DNA of 64,000 bases from Streptomyces sp. NBC_01478 (GTDB lineage Bacteria; Actinomycetota; Actinomycetes; Streptomycetales; Streptomycetaceae): NCBI RefSeq assembly GCF_036227225.1, contig NZ_CP109444.1:5127501-5191500 (forward strand), written 5' to 3'. This document shows, piece by piece, positions 31,993 to 41,637 of the stretch. How positions within the stretch are numbered: the first letter of the stretch is position 1; every line of letters begins with the position of its first letter. The translations under genes and the position numbers were made by a program. The notes beneath the pieces were generated by a model, which did not search any database, was not told the DNA's origin, and saw nothing but the letters and a program-made list of their open reading frames with translations.

Positions 31993-32832
31993 TCAGCGAA
32001 GCCGGTCCACATACCGGTCCGTGCCCGGCACCGTCGGAATGAACGGTGCCACCAACTCCACCCTCCCCAGCCCCGATTCGGCCACCGGTGTCTCGAGGTC
32101 CGCGAAGTACCCCTCCCAGCAGTCCCGCGGATCCGCCTCCAGGAACCACAACAACGTCAGCCGGGTGTCGACCCCTTCCACCTGCTTGACGTAGGTCATG
32201 CGGTCGCCCGGCAGCGGGGTCGGCCGGAAGATCGTCACCATCGCGGCCGGGGAACCAGCGAGCCGCTTCGGCAGGTGGCGGGACCGCAGCCACTCCAGCA
32301 ACTCGGCGCGCTGCTCGGCCGATTCACTGTCGACGACCTCCAACACCAGCCCGGCGTAAGGGTGGTCGAGGGCGTGGAAGTCCCTCGGTCCGGCCGCACC
32401 GTCGCGGTAGACGGTCGCCTCGTGGTCCTGGAACGCGGTGAAGACGTGCGTACGGTCCTGGTACACCCGACCGTCCCGATTCAGCCGTTTGTTGATGCCG
32501 ACGGTCCACTTCATGTGCTCGTCGTAGCGGCCCTCGGTGACCCAGTACGTGGAGAGGTAGCAGCCGGCGGTGACGGGCTGGGCGATCGCCGACTTCTCGG
32601 GCCGGCGCAGGAGTTGGAGGTCGCGGGTGGCGACCCAGCGGCGGCCGGCGTACATCCAGGGCATGGCCATCGCGCCCGCGTAGTAGTGGTCGTCCTCGTA
32701 CCAGCGGTTGTAGGCGTACTCGTGTCCCGGATGCGGTTCGACCATGGTGATCAACGCATGGCCGGGCCGCACCCCGTACGGTCCTACGGCGGCCAGCTCG
32801 GCGTACGTCTGGCTGCGGGTGTCCTCAGACAT
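31993..32832 (-). CDS. Hypothetical protein of the TGACG regulon, EthD-like repeats
   Basis: 279 aa, cytoplasmic. Two halves look like ferredoxin-like alpha/beta barrels of the EthD/DUF type: HALITMVEPHPGHEYAYNRWYEDDHY in the first, and AGLVLEVVDSESAEQRAELLEWLRSRHL then LTLLWFLEADPRDCWEGYFADLE in the second. No catalytic motif is certain. It is divergent from an SDR, sharing the palindrome at 32873-32889, so it probably participates in the same catabolic route. Confidence 0.68.
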   Translation of the reverse strand: MSEDTRSQTYAELAAVGPYGVRPGHALITMVEPHPGHEYAYNRWYEDDHYYAGAMAMPWMYAGRRWVATRDLQLLRRPEKSAIAQPVTAGCYLSTYWVTEGRYDEHMKWTVGINKRLNRDGRVYQDRTHVFTAFQDHEATVYRDGAAGPRDFHALDHPYAGLVLEVVDSESAEQRAELLEWLRSRHLPKRLAGSPAAMVTIFRPTPLPGDRMTYVKQVEGVDTRLTLLWFLEADPRDCWEGYFADLETPVAESGLGRVELVAPFIPTVPGTDRYVDRLR

Positions 32833-32872
32833 GGGCGCTCCTCCCCTTCCTTCCTCCTCCGGTCGCCCATAC

Positions 32873-32889
32873 TCTGACGCCCCGTCAGA
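32873..32889. promoter_or_regulatory. Operator TCTGACG-N3-CGTCAGA, site 1
   Basis: Perfect 7-bp inverted repeat with spacer CCC, between divergent genes starting at 32832 and 32922. The same palindrome occurs before four other catabolic transcription units in this window (48964, 49850, 54517, 59834 and 59861), so it is a shared regulator site. Confidence 0.8.
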
Positions 32890-32921
32890 AAATGCGCCAG
32901 AGCCAGGTCGGGAGGACTCTC

Positions 32922-33710
32922 ATGTCGCTGCTCGCGGGCAAGACCGTCATCGTGTCGGGGGTAGGGGCCGGACTCGGCCACCAGGTCGCCGCGGCCGTCG
33001 TACGGGACGGAGGGAACGCCGTGCTCGGCGCGCGCACGGAGGCGAATCTCGCCAAGTCGGCCGCCGAGATCGATCCCGACGGCGCGCACACGGCGTACCG
33101 GGCGACGGACATCACGGACGAGACGCAGTGCGAGGCGCTCGCGGCGGTGGCGCGGGAGCGGTTCGGGCGGATCGACGCGGTGGTCCAGGTCGCCGCGTGG
33201 GACAGCTACTTCGGCGGGGTCGAGGACGCGGACTTCGCCACCTGGCAGTCGGTGATGGACGTGAATCTGCTGGGGACACTGAGGATGACGCGGGCGTGCC
33301 TGCCGGCCCTGAAGGAGGCCGGCGGGGGCTCGGTGGTGTTCATCGGGACGCAGTCGGCGGTGGCCGCCCCGTCGCAGGTGCGGCAGGCGGCGTACGCGGC
33401 GTCGAAGGGGGCGCTGACGAGCGCGATGTACTCGCTGGCAAGGGAGTTGGGGCCGTACCGGATCCGGGTGAACACCGTGCTGCCGGGGTGGATGTGGGGG
33501 CCGCCGGTGGAGGCGTACGTGCGGTTCACCGCGCACACGGAGAAGGTGCCGGAGGCGGAGGTGCTGAAGCGGCTGTCCGACCGGATGGCGCTGCCCGAGC
33601 TGGCGACGGACGGGGATGTGGCGGACGCGGCGGTGTTCCTGGCGTCGGACCGGGCGCGGTCGATCACGGGCCAGTCGCTGCTGGTCAACGCCGGGGAGCT
33701 GATGCGTTGA
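32922..33710 (+). CDS. Short-chain dehydrogenase/reductase
   Basis: 262 aa. The Rossmann motif is SGVGAGLG (TGxxxGxG variant with Ser), the NAAG position is changed to VQVAAWD, Ser is in GTQSAV, and the active site is YAASK. The C-terminal ITGQSLLVNAGELM is classical. The ATG at 32922 follows GGAGGA. An operator site lies 33 bases upstream. It probably oxidises or reduces a hydroxy/keto intermediate of the pathway also served by the genes at 45-62 kb; the substrate is unknown. Confidence 0.86.
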   Translation: MSLLAGKTVIVSGVGAGLGHQVAAAVVRDGGNAVLGARTEANLAKSAAEIDPDGAHTAYRATDITDETQCEALAAVARERFGRIDAVVQVAAWDSYFGGVEDADFATWQSVMDVNLLGTLRMTRACLPALKEAGGGSVVFIGTQSAVAAPSQVRQAAYAASKGALTSAMYSLARELGPYRIRVNTVLPGWMWGPPVEAYVRFTAHTEKVPEAEVLKRLSDRMALPELATDGDVADAAVFLASDRARSITGQSLLVNAGELMR

Positions 33711-33845
33711 GTTCATACATGTAAACACGGAACATCAATCCGAACGATTTTACTCCCCCTTGACCTCACGCTTACTTGTCGTGCTCACGCGCGACCGCCC
33801 ACGATGAGCCCCGGGCTGAACCGGCTCCATCGTGGGAGGGCGCAT

Positions 33846-35423
33846 ATGAACGGGCTCGACTGGGCCGTGCTCATCGGCTATTTCGGCGTGATGGTGGCGA
33901 TCGGTGTGTGGTCGCACAAACGCGTCGACAACGTGAGCGACTTCTTCACGGCCGGCGGAAAGATGCCCTGGTGGCTGTCCGGCATCTCGCACCACATGTC
34001 GGGCTACAGCGCGGTGATGTTCACCGGCTACGCGGGCATCGCCTACACCTACGGCGTCACATCCTTCATCACCTGGTCGTTCCCGATCGCGCTGGGCATC
34101 GCCGTCGGCTCCAAGCTGTTCGCGCCGCGCATCAACCGGCTGCGCTCACGGCTCCATGTGGCGTCCCCGCTCGAGTACTTGAAGAACCGCTACAACCTGA
34201 AGACCCAACAGGCGCTCGCCTGGTCCGGGATGCTGCTGAAGATCGTGGACGTGGCGGCCAAGTGGGCCGCGATCGCCACCCTGTTGTCCGTCTTCACCGG
34301 GGTGTCCCTGAACCAGGGCATCCTCATCACCGGCGCCATCACCGCGGTCTACTGCACGATCGGCGGCCTGTGGGCGGACGCGCTGACCGAACTCGGCCAG
34401 TTCGTCATCCAGTTGCTCGCCGGCGTCTCCATGTTCGTGGCGGTCGTACTGAAGCTGAACGACAAGGGCATCGGATTCCTCGGCGCCTGGGACGAACCGG
34501 CACTCCAGGGCCACGGCAAACCGCTCGTCGGCCCCTACGGCACGGTGTTCCTCCTCGCGTTCCTCTTCATCAAGCTCTTCGAGTACAACGGCGGCATGCT
34601 CAACCAGGCCCAGCGCTACATGGCCACCAGGAGCCCCCACGAGGCCGAGCGTTCGGCCCGGCTGTCGGCGGCACTGTGGCTGATCTGGCCGACGGTCCTG
34701 TTCTTCCCCATGTGGATGTCACCGCTCCTGGTCCACGCGCAGAAGCCGGACGGCTCCGACTCCTACGGCCTGATGACCGAACAACTGCTGCCACACGGCC
34801 TGTTGGGCCTGGTGGTCGTCGGCTTCTTCTCGCACACGATGGCGATGTGCTCGTCCGACGCGAACGCGATCGCGGCCGTCTTCACGAGGGACGTGGCCCC
34901 GGTCGTGTCGGCCAAGGCCCGTGCGTGGAACGACCGTTCGGGCCTGATCGCGGCCCGCGTCACCACGGTCGTCTTCCTCGGCCTGTCGATGGCGGTGGCG
35001 ACGCAGGTCAACTCGCCCACGTTCAAGGACATCATCACCATCGTCATCAAGTGGGTCGCGGGCCTGATGGGCCCGATCGCGATCCCGATGATGCTGGGTC
35101 TGCTCCGCCCCTTCCGCAAGTCCGGCCCCACGGCGGCGCTGACGAGCTGGGCGGCGGGCCTGCTGGCCTTCTGGCTGGTCAACTACCCCATCAACTGGGA
35201 GATCGACGGCGGGGTCCCGCTCCAGTACCAGGTGTCGATCCCGCTCGCGGTCTCCCTGATCCTCTACATCCTGATCGGCTACGTGAAACCCGAGGACACC
35301 CCGGAACGGGACGCGCTGATCGAGAAGATCAACGGCGGCGGGGACGACGACGGCGAGGCGGCGGCGGTCGCCGTACCGGCGCAGGCGGGGGTGGAGGACG
35401 ACGTGGTGGGCAGGCAGTCGTAG
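33846..35423 (+). CDS. Sodium:solute symporter (SSS family)
   Basis: 525 aa with about 13 hydrophobic helices beginning at MNGLDWAVLIGYFGVMVAIGVWS. The family pattern VDNVSDFFTAGGKMPWWLSGISHHMSGYSAVMFTGYAGIAY is the SSS sodium-site region, resembling sugar/myo-inositol symporters. The C-terminal 35 residues are acidic and cytoplasmic. The ATG at 33846 has GGGAGGG upstream; an earlier ATG at 33804 in the promoter is unlikely. It may supply a substrate to the catabolic genes around it, but no operator copy is seen upstream, so the link is weak. Confidence 0.85.
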   Translation: MNGLDWAVLIGYFGVMVAIGVWSHKRVDNVSDFFTAGGKMPWWLSGISHHMSGYSAVMFTGYAGIAYTYGVTSFITWSFPIALGIAVGSKLFAPRINRLRSRLHVASPLEYLKNRYNLKTQQALAWSGMLLKIVDVAAKWAAIATLLSVFTGVSLNQGILITGAITAVYCTIGGLWADALTELGQFVIQLLAGVSMFVAVVLKLNDKGIGFLGAWDEPALQGHGKPLVGPYGTVFLLAFLFIKLFEYNGGMLNQAQRYMATRSPHEAERSARLSAALWLIWPTVLFFPMWMSPLLVHAQKPDGSDSYGLMTEQLLPHGLLGLVVVGFFSHTMAMCSSDANAIAAVFTRDVAPVVSAKARAWNDRSGLIAARVTTVVFLGLSMAVATQVNSPTFKDIITIVIKWVAGLMGPIAIPMMLGLLRPFRKSGPTAALTSWAAGLLAFWLVNYPINWEIDGGVPLQYQVSIPLAVSLILYILIGYVKPEDTPERDALIEKINGGGDDDGEAAAVAVPAQAGVEDDVVGRQS

Positions 35424-35426
35424 CGG

Positions 35427-36545
35427 CTAGTTCCCGCGCGGATACCGGGCGATCCATCCCGGGGCGGATCCGGCCGGCCCGTGCAACGCGGGCCCCTGGG
35501 TCATCTCCACGGCGAAGTCGTCCGCGAGCACGAGCAGTGTGGGACGGCCCTCCAGTTCGGCCAGCCAGGCCGGCGGGAGGGCCGTCTCGCCGTGCAACGC
35601 CCCGAGCAGCCCACCGGTGAGCGCCCCGGCGACCCCGGAGGGCCCACCGTGATTCACGGCCAGACACAATCCGTGCCGTACGTCCTCCCCCACGAGCGCG
35701 CAGTAGACGGCCCCCGCGAGCACCCCTTCCGCACTCCCCTCCCCCACCAGCTCCTCGACCCGTCCGGAGGTGGGCATGCCCTGCCGTACGGCACCGAGAG
35801 CACGCTGAAGACCGTCGGACACGGGGTGATGCCCGGGCCGGGCGGCCAGTAGGGCGAGCGCCCGCTGTACGGCGGAGTCGAGGCTCTCCCCCCGCGCCAG
35901 CCCGTGCACGATGACGGCGTAGGCACCGGCCGAGAGATACCCGACGGGATGCCCATGGGTCTGCGCGGCACACTCCACGGCAAGCTGCATCACAAGCTGA
36001 GGCTCCCACCCCACCAACAGCCCGAAGGGCGCGGAACGGGCGACGGCCTCACCCCCCACCTCACCGGGGTTCTTGGGCGCGTCTAGAGTCCCCATCCGCT
36101 CGTCCCCAAACCCCAACAAACAGGCCCGAGTTGGATCCCGCCGAGCGTAAAGCCACTCCTCGCGCGCGAGCCACCCGTCATCCTTACGACGCTCATCGGG
36201 CCCCCAGTCGTGCTGAGTGGCCGCCCACCGCAGATAGGCCCGATGCAGATCGGTCGGCGGATGCCAGGCCCCGGTGTCCCTCCTCACCTGCGCCCGGATC
36301 AACCCGTCCACGCTGAAGAGAGTGAGCTGCGTGAGATGCGTGACGGCCCCGCGCCGCCCGTACCCGAACGCCAGATCTACGACGCCCTCCGCACCGTAGG
36401 CCTCCCGGATCTCGTCGATCGCCAACAGGTCGACAGGCGCACCGAGCGCGTCCCCCACCGCGGCCCCGAGCAGCGTCCCCCGCACCCGACTCCGAAAATC
36501 CTGCTGCTCGACCCGGCCCCAGACGGCCCCGGTTGCCGTACTCAC
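35427..36545 (-). CDS. ADP-ribosylglycohydrolase-like protein lacking the metal ligands
   Basis: 372 aa from the GTG at 36545. The fold is that of ADP-ribosylglycohydrolases: RGTLLGAAVGDALGAPVD at residue 22 and ALTGGLLGALHGE near 310. However, each place that should bind the two Mg ions is altered. The T-D-D-T motif reads T-H-L-T (about residue 68), the GDSD-T-T motif reads GPSGVAG (about 301), and the Glu after GDALGAP is Asp. Loss at all three sites suggests a non-catalytic ADP-ribose or ligand-binding protein. It converges with the symporter gene (4 bp between stops). Confidence 0.8.
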   Translation of the reverse strand: MSTATGAVWGRVEQQDFRSRVRGTLLGAAVGDALGAPVDLLAIDEIREAYGAEGVVDLAFGYGRRGAVTHLTQLTLFSVDGLIRAQVRRDTGAWHPPTDLHRAYLRWAATQHDWGPDERRKDDGWLAREEWLYARRDPTRACLLGFGDERMGTLDAPKNPGEVGGEAVARSAPFGLLVGWEPQLVMQLAVECAAQTHGHPVGYLSAGAYAVIVHGLARGESLDSAVQRALALLAARPGHHPVSDGLQRALGAVRQGMPTSGRVEELVGEGSAEGVLAGAVYCALVGEDVRHGLCLAVNHGGPSGVAGALTGGLLGALHGETALPPAWLAELEGRPTLLVLADDFAVEMTQGPALHGPAGSAPGWIARYPRGN

Positions 36546-36672
36546 CAAGGCCTCCTCGGGCTCCGTCCGTACGTACGAGTCAGTTCAGCACTGTAATCGA
36601 ACGGGGACGGTGGGTTGAGGGGGTGGCCGGGGTGTACGGGGAGCTGGAGCGCCCGGCGTTTCCATGTGACCG

Positions 36673-36920
36673 TTGGGCCACTCGCTTCTTGGCCAGTGTC
36701 GGGCTTCCACGGCCCGAGTAAAGGGCGCTCCCTGCGGTCGCGTCGGCTACGCCGATTCCGCTCCGCTCCACCCTTGACACGGCCCGCTCCAGCCCGTTTC
36801 AGAAGCGAGCGAGCAGCCCGGAGGAATGGGGGCCGAGGTATGAGTTCCCTTGCCTGTAGTGCGTTCTGGGCCGGGGTGAGGGGACGCGCTCGCGCCTCGC
36901 CAGCACGCCGGGCCGACTTA
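36673..36920 (+). repeat. Left terminal inverted repeat of the 1.44-kb element
   Basis: 248 bp whose reverse complement recurs at 37861-38111 with small indels and scattered substitutions. It contains the shared landmarks CGGCCCGAGTAAAGGGCG, CGATTCCGCTCCGCTCCACC and GGTATGAGTTCCCTTGCC. Confidence 0.85.
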
Positions 36921-37345
36921 GCGGCCAACCCCCGGTGGGGACTTCCGCACGAGACTCCGGGGCTCCGCGCATGCGCGCGCAGGGGCGCGTTCGCGTCTCG
37001 CCTGCACGCCGGGCAGGCTCGGCGGCCAACCCCCGGTGGGGACTTCCGGAGCAAGACTCCGGACCTGCGTGCGCAGGGGCGCGCTGGCGCCTCGCCAGCA
37101 CGCCGGGTCGGCTCGGCGGCCAACCCCTGGTGGGGACTTCGGTACGAGCACTCCGGGGCCTGCGGACGCAGAGGCGCGATCACGCCTCGCCAGCACTCCG
37201 GGCAGGCTCAGCGGCCAACCCCGGTGGGGCTTCCGCACGAGACCCCGAACCCGCCCGCGATTCCGTATGAAGCCCCCGGGCCTGCGCGAGCAGGGGCGCG
37301 GTCGCGCCTCGCCGGCACACCGGATCGGTCGACTCAGCGGCCAAC
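36921..37345 (+). repeat. Array of five about 95-bp direct repeats
   Basis: Units start GCGGCCAAC at 36921, 37022, 37116, 37211 and 37337 (spacing 101, 94, 95 and 126). Most contain CCCC-N-GGTGGGGACTTC, a CTCCGG block, a CCTGCG...CGCAGG short stem with a variable loop, and CGCCTCGCCAGCACGCCGGG. The last unit is degenerate. Conserved stems with varying loops suggest structure. Confidence 0.8.
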
Positions 37346-37860
37346 GGCTGGTGGGCGTCGGGTGGGTGCTGGAGGCTGGGGGTAAAACTAACCACCGTCA
37401 CGGGCTTTGACCGGTTAGGAAAGACCCCAGCTTCCAGACAGGACAAGGTCGGCGGCGGGAAGGAAGCCCCGGGGGCGAAGGCTGCCGGGGCCGGGAAATG
37501 CCATACCTCGACCCCCGACCCTCACATTTCTACGGACCGGCGCCCCGGGCGAGAGACTCGATCGGCGAACGAGGCCCACCGGCCGGGCCCCAACCAGCCC
37601 AGGACAGCCCAGGATGGCCGAGCCCAGCCCAGGACAGCTCAGCGCAGGACCGACCGACTGCCTCAGGCCCACCCTCCTGCCCCGGAACCTCCCTGCCGAC
37701 CCGGAGTCCTCCTGCCGACCCGTCGTCTTCTTGCGAAGTTCCCACCAGGGGTTGGCCGCCGAGCCGACCCGGCGTGCGGGCGAGACGCGACCGCGACCCT
37801 GCGCACGCAGGCCCGCAGCCTCGGAGTCCCGTACGGAAGTCCCCACTCGCCGTTGGCCGC

Positions 37861-38111
37861 TAAGCCGGCCCGGCGTGCAGGCGAGGCGCGAACGCGTCCC
37901 CCTCACCCCGGCCCAGAACGCAGTACCGGCAAGGGAACTCATACCTCGGCCACCCATTCCTCCGGGCCGCTCGCTCGCTTCTCAAACGGGCTGGAGCGGA
38001 CCGAGTCAAGGGTGGAGCGCAGCGGAATCGGCGTAGCCGACGCGACCGCAGGGAGCGCCCTTTACTCGGGCCGTGGAAGCCCGACACTGGCAAAGAAGCG
38101 AGTGGCCCAAC
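37861..38111 (-). repeat. Right terminal inverted repeat of the 1.44-kb element
   Basis: Inverted counterpart of 36673-36920. Adjoining inward, two repeat units on the - strand begin at 37860 and 37759 (GCGGCCAAC read on the - strand). The outer end stops 52 bases before the 3-prime end of the transpeptidase-like gene. Confidence 0.85.
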
Positions 38112-38163
38112 CCGCACATCACAGCGCAGGGCCACACCAACCCCCACACCCAACCCCGCCCAG

Positions 38164-38724
38164 CTACTTGACCACGATCACCTTCGTGCTCGTCGTCCCG
38201 AACACCCACAACGCCGCCCCGTCCGCCTTACCCATACGCACCCCACCCGTCTCCTTGCCCACAGCAGGCGGCGGCGAGGAGCCGTCCACCGCGTTGGAGA
38301 AGGCGATGTTGAGGCCGGACTTGGTGGCGAAGTAGACGATGTTCTCGATCTGGACGCCGTCGGAGCCGGTCGTGGCGTCCTTGCGGACGGAGACCGTGTA
38401 CGTGCCCGGGTCAGGGCTCACCGTGCCCGGCCAGACCGCGAACGTACGGCCGGCCTTGTCGCTCGCGTCGACCAGCCAGACCCGTTTCTGCCCCACGGCG
38501 TAGACGATGCGCCGCCCGGTCCCGGAGGAGGCCGGTACCGCGGCGGCCGTCACGTGCGGCTTCGGGGACGTGGACGCGTGCGCGGACGCCGAGGCGTTCG
38601 GGCGGGCGGCGGCGGGCGCCTTCGGGTGCGGGCCCTTGTTGGCCTGGACGGCCAGGACCGTGACCGCGGCGATCGCTCCCACCGTCAGACCGGTCACCCA
38701 GACCTTGGAGGCAGGCACGGGCAC
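38164..38724 (-). CDS. Membrane-anchored protein with an L,D-transpeptidase-like domain lacking the catalytic Cys
   Basis: 186 aa from a GTG with GGAG seven bases upstream. An N-terminal membrane segment (VWVTGLTVGAIAAVTVLAV) precedes an Ala/Ser/Pro-rich linker and a C-terminal domain of about 115 aa. The end of this domain, ETGGVRMGKADGAALWVF, lines up with the YkuD active site S-H-G-C-[VI]-R-M, but His is Thr and the nucleophilic Cys is Gly. The protein is therefore unlikely to crosslink peptidoglycan and may bind it instead. Family placement is by motif only. Confidence 0.72.
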   Translation of the reverse strand: MPVPASKVWVTGLTVGAIAAVTVLAVQANKGPHPKAPAAARPNASASAHASTSPKPHVTAAAVPASSGTGRRIVYAVGQKRVWLVDASDKAGRTFAVWPGTVSPDPGTYTVSVRKDATTGSDGVQIENIVYFATKSGLNIAFSNAVDGSSPPPAVGKETGGVRMGKADGAALWVFGTTSTKVIVVK

Positions 38725-38811
38725 GCATCTCCTCAGCTACTCACAGCCCCCACATCCCGATCGAACAGGGGTCGGATCATCGTACCGGCCCCCATCCAAC
38801 CCTCCTCCCGC

Positions 38812-41397
38812 TCAGTCCAGCACCGGCAGCAGCTCCGGCAGATGCCCGTCCGAGACGGACGCCGTCCGCTGCCGCTCCTCCGGCACCTCGCCGTAGAGGG
38901 TGGTGCGCGGTCGCGCCGGGCGGCCCGCCAGTTCCGCCACGGCGATCAGGTCCCGCACCGACTTGTACGAGCCGTACGACGAACCCGCCATCCGCGAGAT
39001 CGTCTCCTCCATCAACGTGCCACCGAGGTCGTTCGCCCCGGAGCGCAGCATCTCCGCCGCCCCCTCCGAGCCCAACTTCACCCAGCTCGTCTGGATGTTG
39101 GGGATGTGCGGGTGGAGGAGCAGCCTCGCCATAGCCACCACCGCCCTGTTGTCCCGCATCGTCGGGCCCGGGCGCGCGATCCCCGCCAGGTACACCGGCG
39201 CGTTCGTGTGGATGAACGGCAGCGTCACGAACTCCGTGAAACCGCCTGTGCGTTGCTGGATGGAGGCAAGGGTTCGCAGGTGGCCCAGCCAGTGTCTCGG
39301 CTGATCCACGTGGCCGTACATCATCGTCGACGACGAACGGATGCCCAACTCGTGTGCCGTCGTGACGACTTCGATCCAGGTCGCCGTCGGCAGCTTGCCC
39401 TTCGTCAGGACCCACCGCACCTCGTCGTCGAGGATCTCCGCCGCCGTGCCGGGGATGGTGTCGAGTCCCGCCTCCTTCGCCGCCGTCAGCCACTCGCGGA
39501 TGGAGAGGCCGGTGCGCGTCGCGCCGTTCACCACCTCCATGGGGGAGAACGCGTGGACGTGCATTCCGGGGACGCGTTCCTTCACCGCCTTCGCGATGTC
39601 GAAGTACGCCGTGCCGGGCAGGTCGGGGTGGATACCGCCCTGCATGCAGACCTCGACTGCCCCGACTTCCCAGGCCTGTTGGGCGCGGTCCGCCACCTGG
39701 TCCAGGGAGAGGGTGTAGGCGTCCGCGTCCGTACGGCGCTGTGCGAAGGCGCAGAAACGGCAGCCCGTGTAGCAGACGTTCGTGAAGTTGATGTTCCGCG
39801 TGACGATGTACGTCACCTCGTCCCCGACCACCGACTTCCGCACGTCGTCCGCGATCCGCGTCAGCGCGTCCAGCGCCGGACCGTCCGCGTGCAGCAGGGC
39901 GAGGGCCTCCGCGTCGGTCAGCTTCGTGGGGTCGCCGGCCGCCGTCGCCAGTGCCTGCCGTACGTCCGTGTCGATGCGCTCGGGGACCATGCCGGGCGCC
40001 GCCGCCTCGCGCAGGGCGGCCCAGTCGCCGTAGACCTCGTCGAAGTCGTCACGGCGGTCGGACGTACGGCCCTCCGTGTCGATCGTGGTGTGGAGATCCG
40101 TGCGGCCGGAGGACACGAACGCCTCCTCCGGCTCCTGCCACGCGTGGCCCTCCACGACCGCATCGGGAAGGGCCAGGCCCGTCTCCGGGTCCGCCAGTGC
40201 CCGTACGTGCGGCAGCAGGCGCGGGTCCAGCCAGGGTTCGCCCCGGCCCACGAACTCCGGGTACACACAGAGGCGTTCGCGGAGTTCGAAGCCCGCCTCC
40301 GCCGACTCCTCGCGCAGCAACTCGATCTGCGGCCACGGGCGTTCGGGGTTCACGTGGTCGATGGTGAGAGGAGACACCCCGCCCCAGTCGTCGATGCCCG
40401 CGCCGATCAGTCGCTTGTACTCCGAGTCGACGAGGTTGGGGGGTGCCTGGAGGCAGGCGGACGGGCCCATGATGTGGCGCGCGACCGCGACCGTCGCCAC
40501 CAGTTCGTCGAGTTCCGCGTCCGGCATGCCGCGCATCGCCGTGTCCGGCTTGGCGCGGAAGTTCTGGATGATCAGTTCCTGGATGCCGTGGTAGGACCGG
40601 GAGATCTTGCGGAGCGCGAAGAGGGAGTCCGCGCGCTCCTCGTACGTCTCGCCGATGCCGATCAGGATGCCGGAGGTGAAGGGGACGGACGAACGGCCCG
40701 CGTCCTCCAACACCCGCAGGCGCACGGCGGGTTCCTTGTCCGGGGAGCCGTAGTGCGGGGCGCCGGGCTCGGACCAGAGCCGGGTCGCCGTCGTCTCCAG
40801 CATCATGCCCATGGACGGAGCCACCGGCTTCAGGCGCTGGAAGTCCGTCCAGGTCATCACCCCGGGGTTGAGGTGCGGGAGCAGGCCCGTCTCCTCCAAG
40901 ATGCGGATGGAGATGGCGCGGACGTACGCGATCGTGTCGTCGTAGCCGTGCGCGTCGAGCCACTCGCGCGCCTCCGGCCAGCGGTCCTCGGGCTTGTCGC
41001 CGAGGGTGATCAGGGCTTCCTTGCAGCCGAGGGCCGCGCCCTTGCGCGCGATGTCGAGGACCTCGTCCGGGGACATGAACATCCCGTGGCCGGCGCGGCG
41101 GAGCTTGCCGGGGACGGTGACGAAGGTGCAGTAGTGGCACTTGTCGCGGCACAGGCGGGTGAGGGGGACGAAGACGCTCTTGGAGTACGTGATCACGCCG
41201 GGGCGGCCGGCCGCGTCGAGGCCCGCGTCGCGCACCCGGGCGGCGGACGCGGTGAGGTCGTCCAGGGCCTCGCCGCGCGCCTGGAGCAGCACCGCCGCCT
41301 CCGTCACGTCGAGGGCGACGCCGTCACGGGCCCGTTTGAGGGCGCGACGCATGGAGTTCTCGGTCGGGCCGGTTCCGGAGCTCGCGGGAGTCGTCAT
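38812..41397 (-). CDS. fbiC: Bifunctional FO synthase (coenzyme F420 deazaflavin biosynthesis)
   Basis: 861 aa, the standard length for the fused CofG/CofH protein. Two radical-SAM barrels each have their cluster motif: CRDKCHYC at about residue 79 (CofG half) and CYTGCRFC at about 540 (CofH half). The enzyme joins 5-amino-6-ribitylaminouracil and tyrosine to give FO, the chromophore of F420. Monocistronic, divergent from the PHP hydrolase gene. In this window a Ddn-type nitroreductase and two LLM oxidoreductases are possible users of F420. Confidence 0.95.
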   Translation of the reverse strand: MTTPASSGTGPTENSMRRALKRARDGVALDVTEAAVLLQARGEALDDLTASAARVRDAGLDAAGRPGVITYSKSVFVPLTRLCRDKCHYCTFVTVPGKLRRAGHGMFMSPDEVLDIARKGAALGCKEALITLGDKPEDRWPEAREWLDAHGYDDTIAYVRAISIRILEETGLLPHLNPGVMTWTDFQRLKPVAPSMGMMLETTATRLWSEPGAPHYGSPDKEPAVRLRVLEDAGRSSVPFTSGILIGIGETYEERADSLFALRKISRSYHGIQELIIQNFRAKPDTAMRGMPDAELDELVATVAVARHIMGPSACLQAPPNLVDSEYKRLIGAGIDDWGGVSPLTIDHVNPERPWPQIELLREESAEAGFELRERLCVYPEFVGRGEPWLDPRLLPHVRALADPETGLALPDAVVEGHAWQEPEEAFVSSGRTDLHTTIDTEGRTSDRRDDFDEVYGDWAALREAAAPGMVPERIDTDVRQALATAAGDPTKLTDAEALALLHADGPALDALTRIADDVRKSVVGDEVTYIVTRNINFTNVCYTGCRFCAFAQRRTDADAYTLSLDQVADRAQQAWEVGAVEVCMQGGIHPDLPGTAYFDIAKAVKERVPGMHVHAFSPMEVVNGATRTGLSIREWLTAAKEAGLDTIPGTAAEILDDEVRWVLTKGKLPTATWIEVVTTAHELGIRSSSTMMYGHVDQPRHWLGHLRTLASIQQRTGGFTEFVTLPFIHTNAPVYLAGIARPGPTMRDNRAVVAMARLLLHPHIPNIQTSWVKLGSEGAAEMLRSGANDLGGTLMEETISRMAGSSYGSYKSVRDLIAVAELAGRPARPRTTLYGEVPEERQRTASVSDGHLPELLPVLD

Positions 41398-41637
41398 CCT
41401 TCGAGCATACGATCGGTGTGATCAGGCCAAAGAGGGGCGCCCGATTCGTTCCGTCCGGGCAGATCGTTACACGGTGTCACTGGCGGCGGGAGCGCTCCGG
41501 CCCCGCCCGTGCCGACTCCGGTTTCCCGACACCCGCCGATTCCCTTTCCTTGCACGGGAGTTCACAGCCGACTAGCAGAGTCGTACGGGTCACCTCCGCA
41601 CCGTCCCTGTCACTGTCGACACCTCGGGAGCAGCAGC

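Larger units (their letters stand above)
36673..38111. repeat. 1.44-kb non-coding element: long inverted repeats enclosing tandem repeats
   Basis: The ends 36673-36920 and 37861-38111 are inverted copies of each other, about 250 bp and over 90 percent alike by eye (both begin GTTGGGCCACTCGCTTCTT with one difference). Facing inward from each end is an array of about 95-bp units beginning GCGGCCAAC: five on the left and two, inverted, on the right. A 360-bp unique core (37380-37740) separates them. Open frames on all strands here are repetitive Arg/Pro/Gly shadows without ribosome-binding sites. Neither transposase nor known RNA is recognised. Confidence 0.85.

Noticed and set aside
36921..37345. 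CRISPR-like regular repeats
   Set aside because: Units of about 95 bp are similar over almost their whole length, with no short identical repeat separated by unrelated spacers, inverted copies on the other side, and no cas genes.
36673..38111. Insertion sequence or MITE
   Set aside because: No transposase is present, and arms of 250 bp with internal tandem arrays do not fit a typical MITE; no target-site duplication could be made out at the ends.
36615..38335. Many long open frames on both strands in the repeat element
   Set aside because: All are Arg/Pro/Gly/Ala-rich, follow the repeat period, lack ribosome-binding sites and do not resemble proteins; high GC keeps all frames open.
38554..41421. 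955-aa plus-strand frame opposite fbiC
   Set aside because: fbiC on the minus strand has both radical-SAM motifs and the exact family length; the opposite frame is composition-driven.
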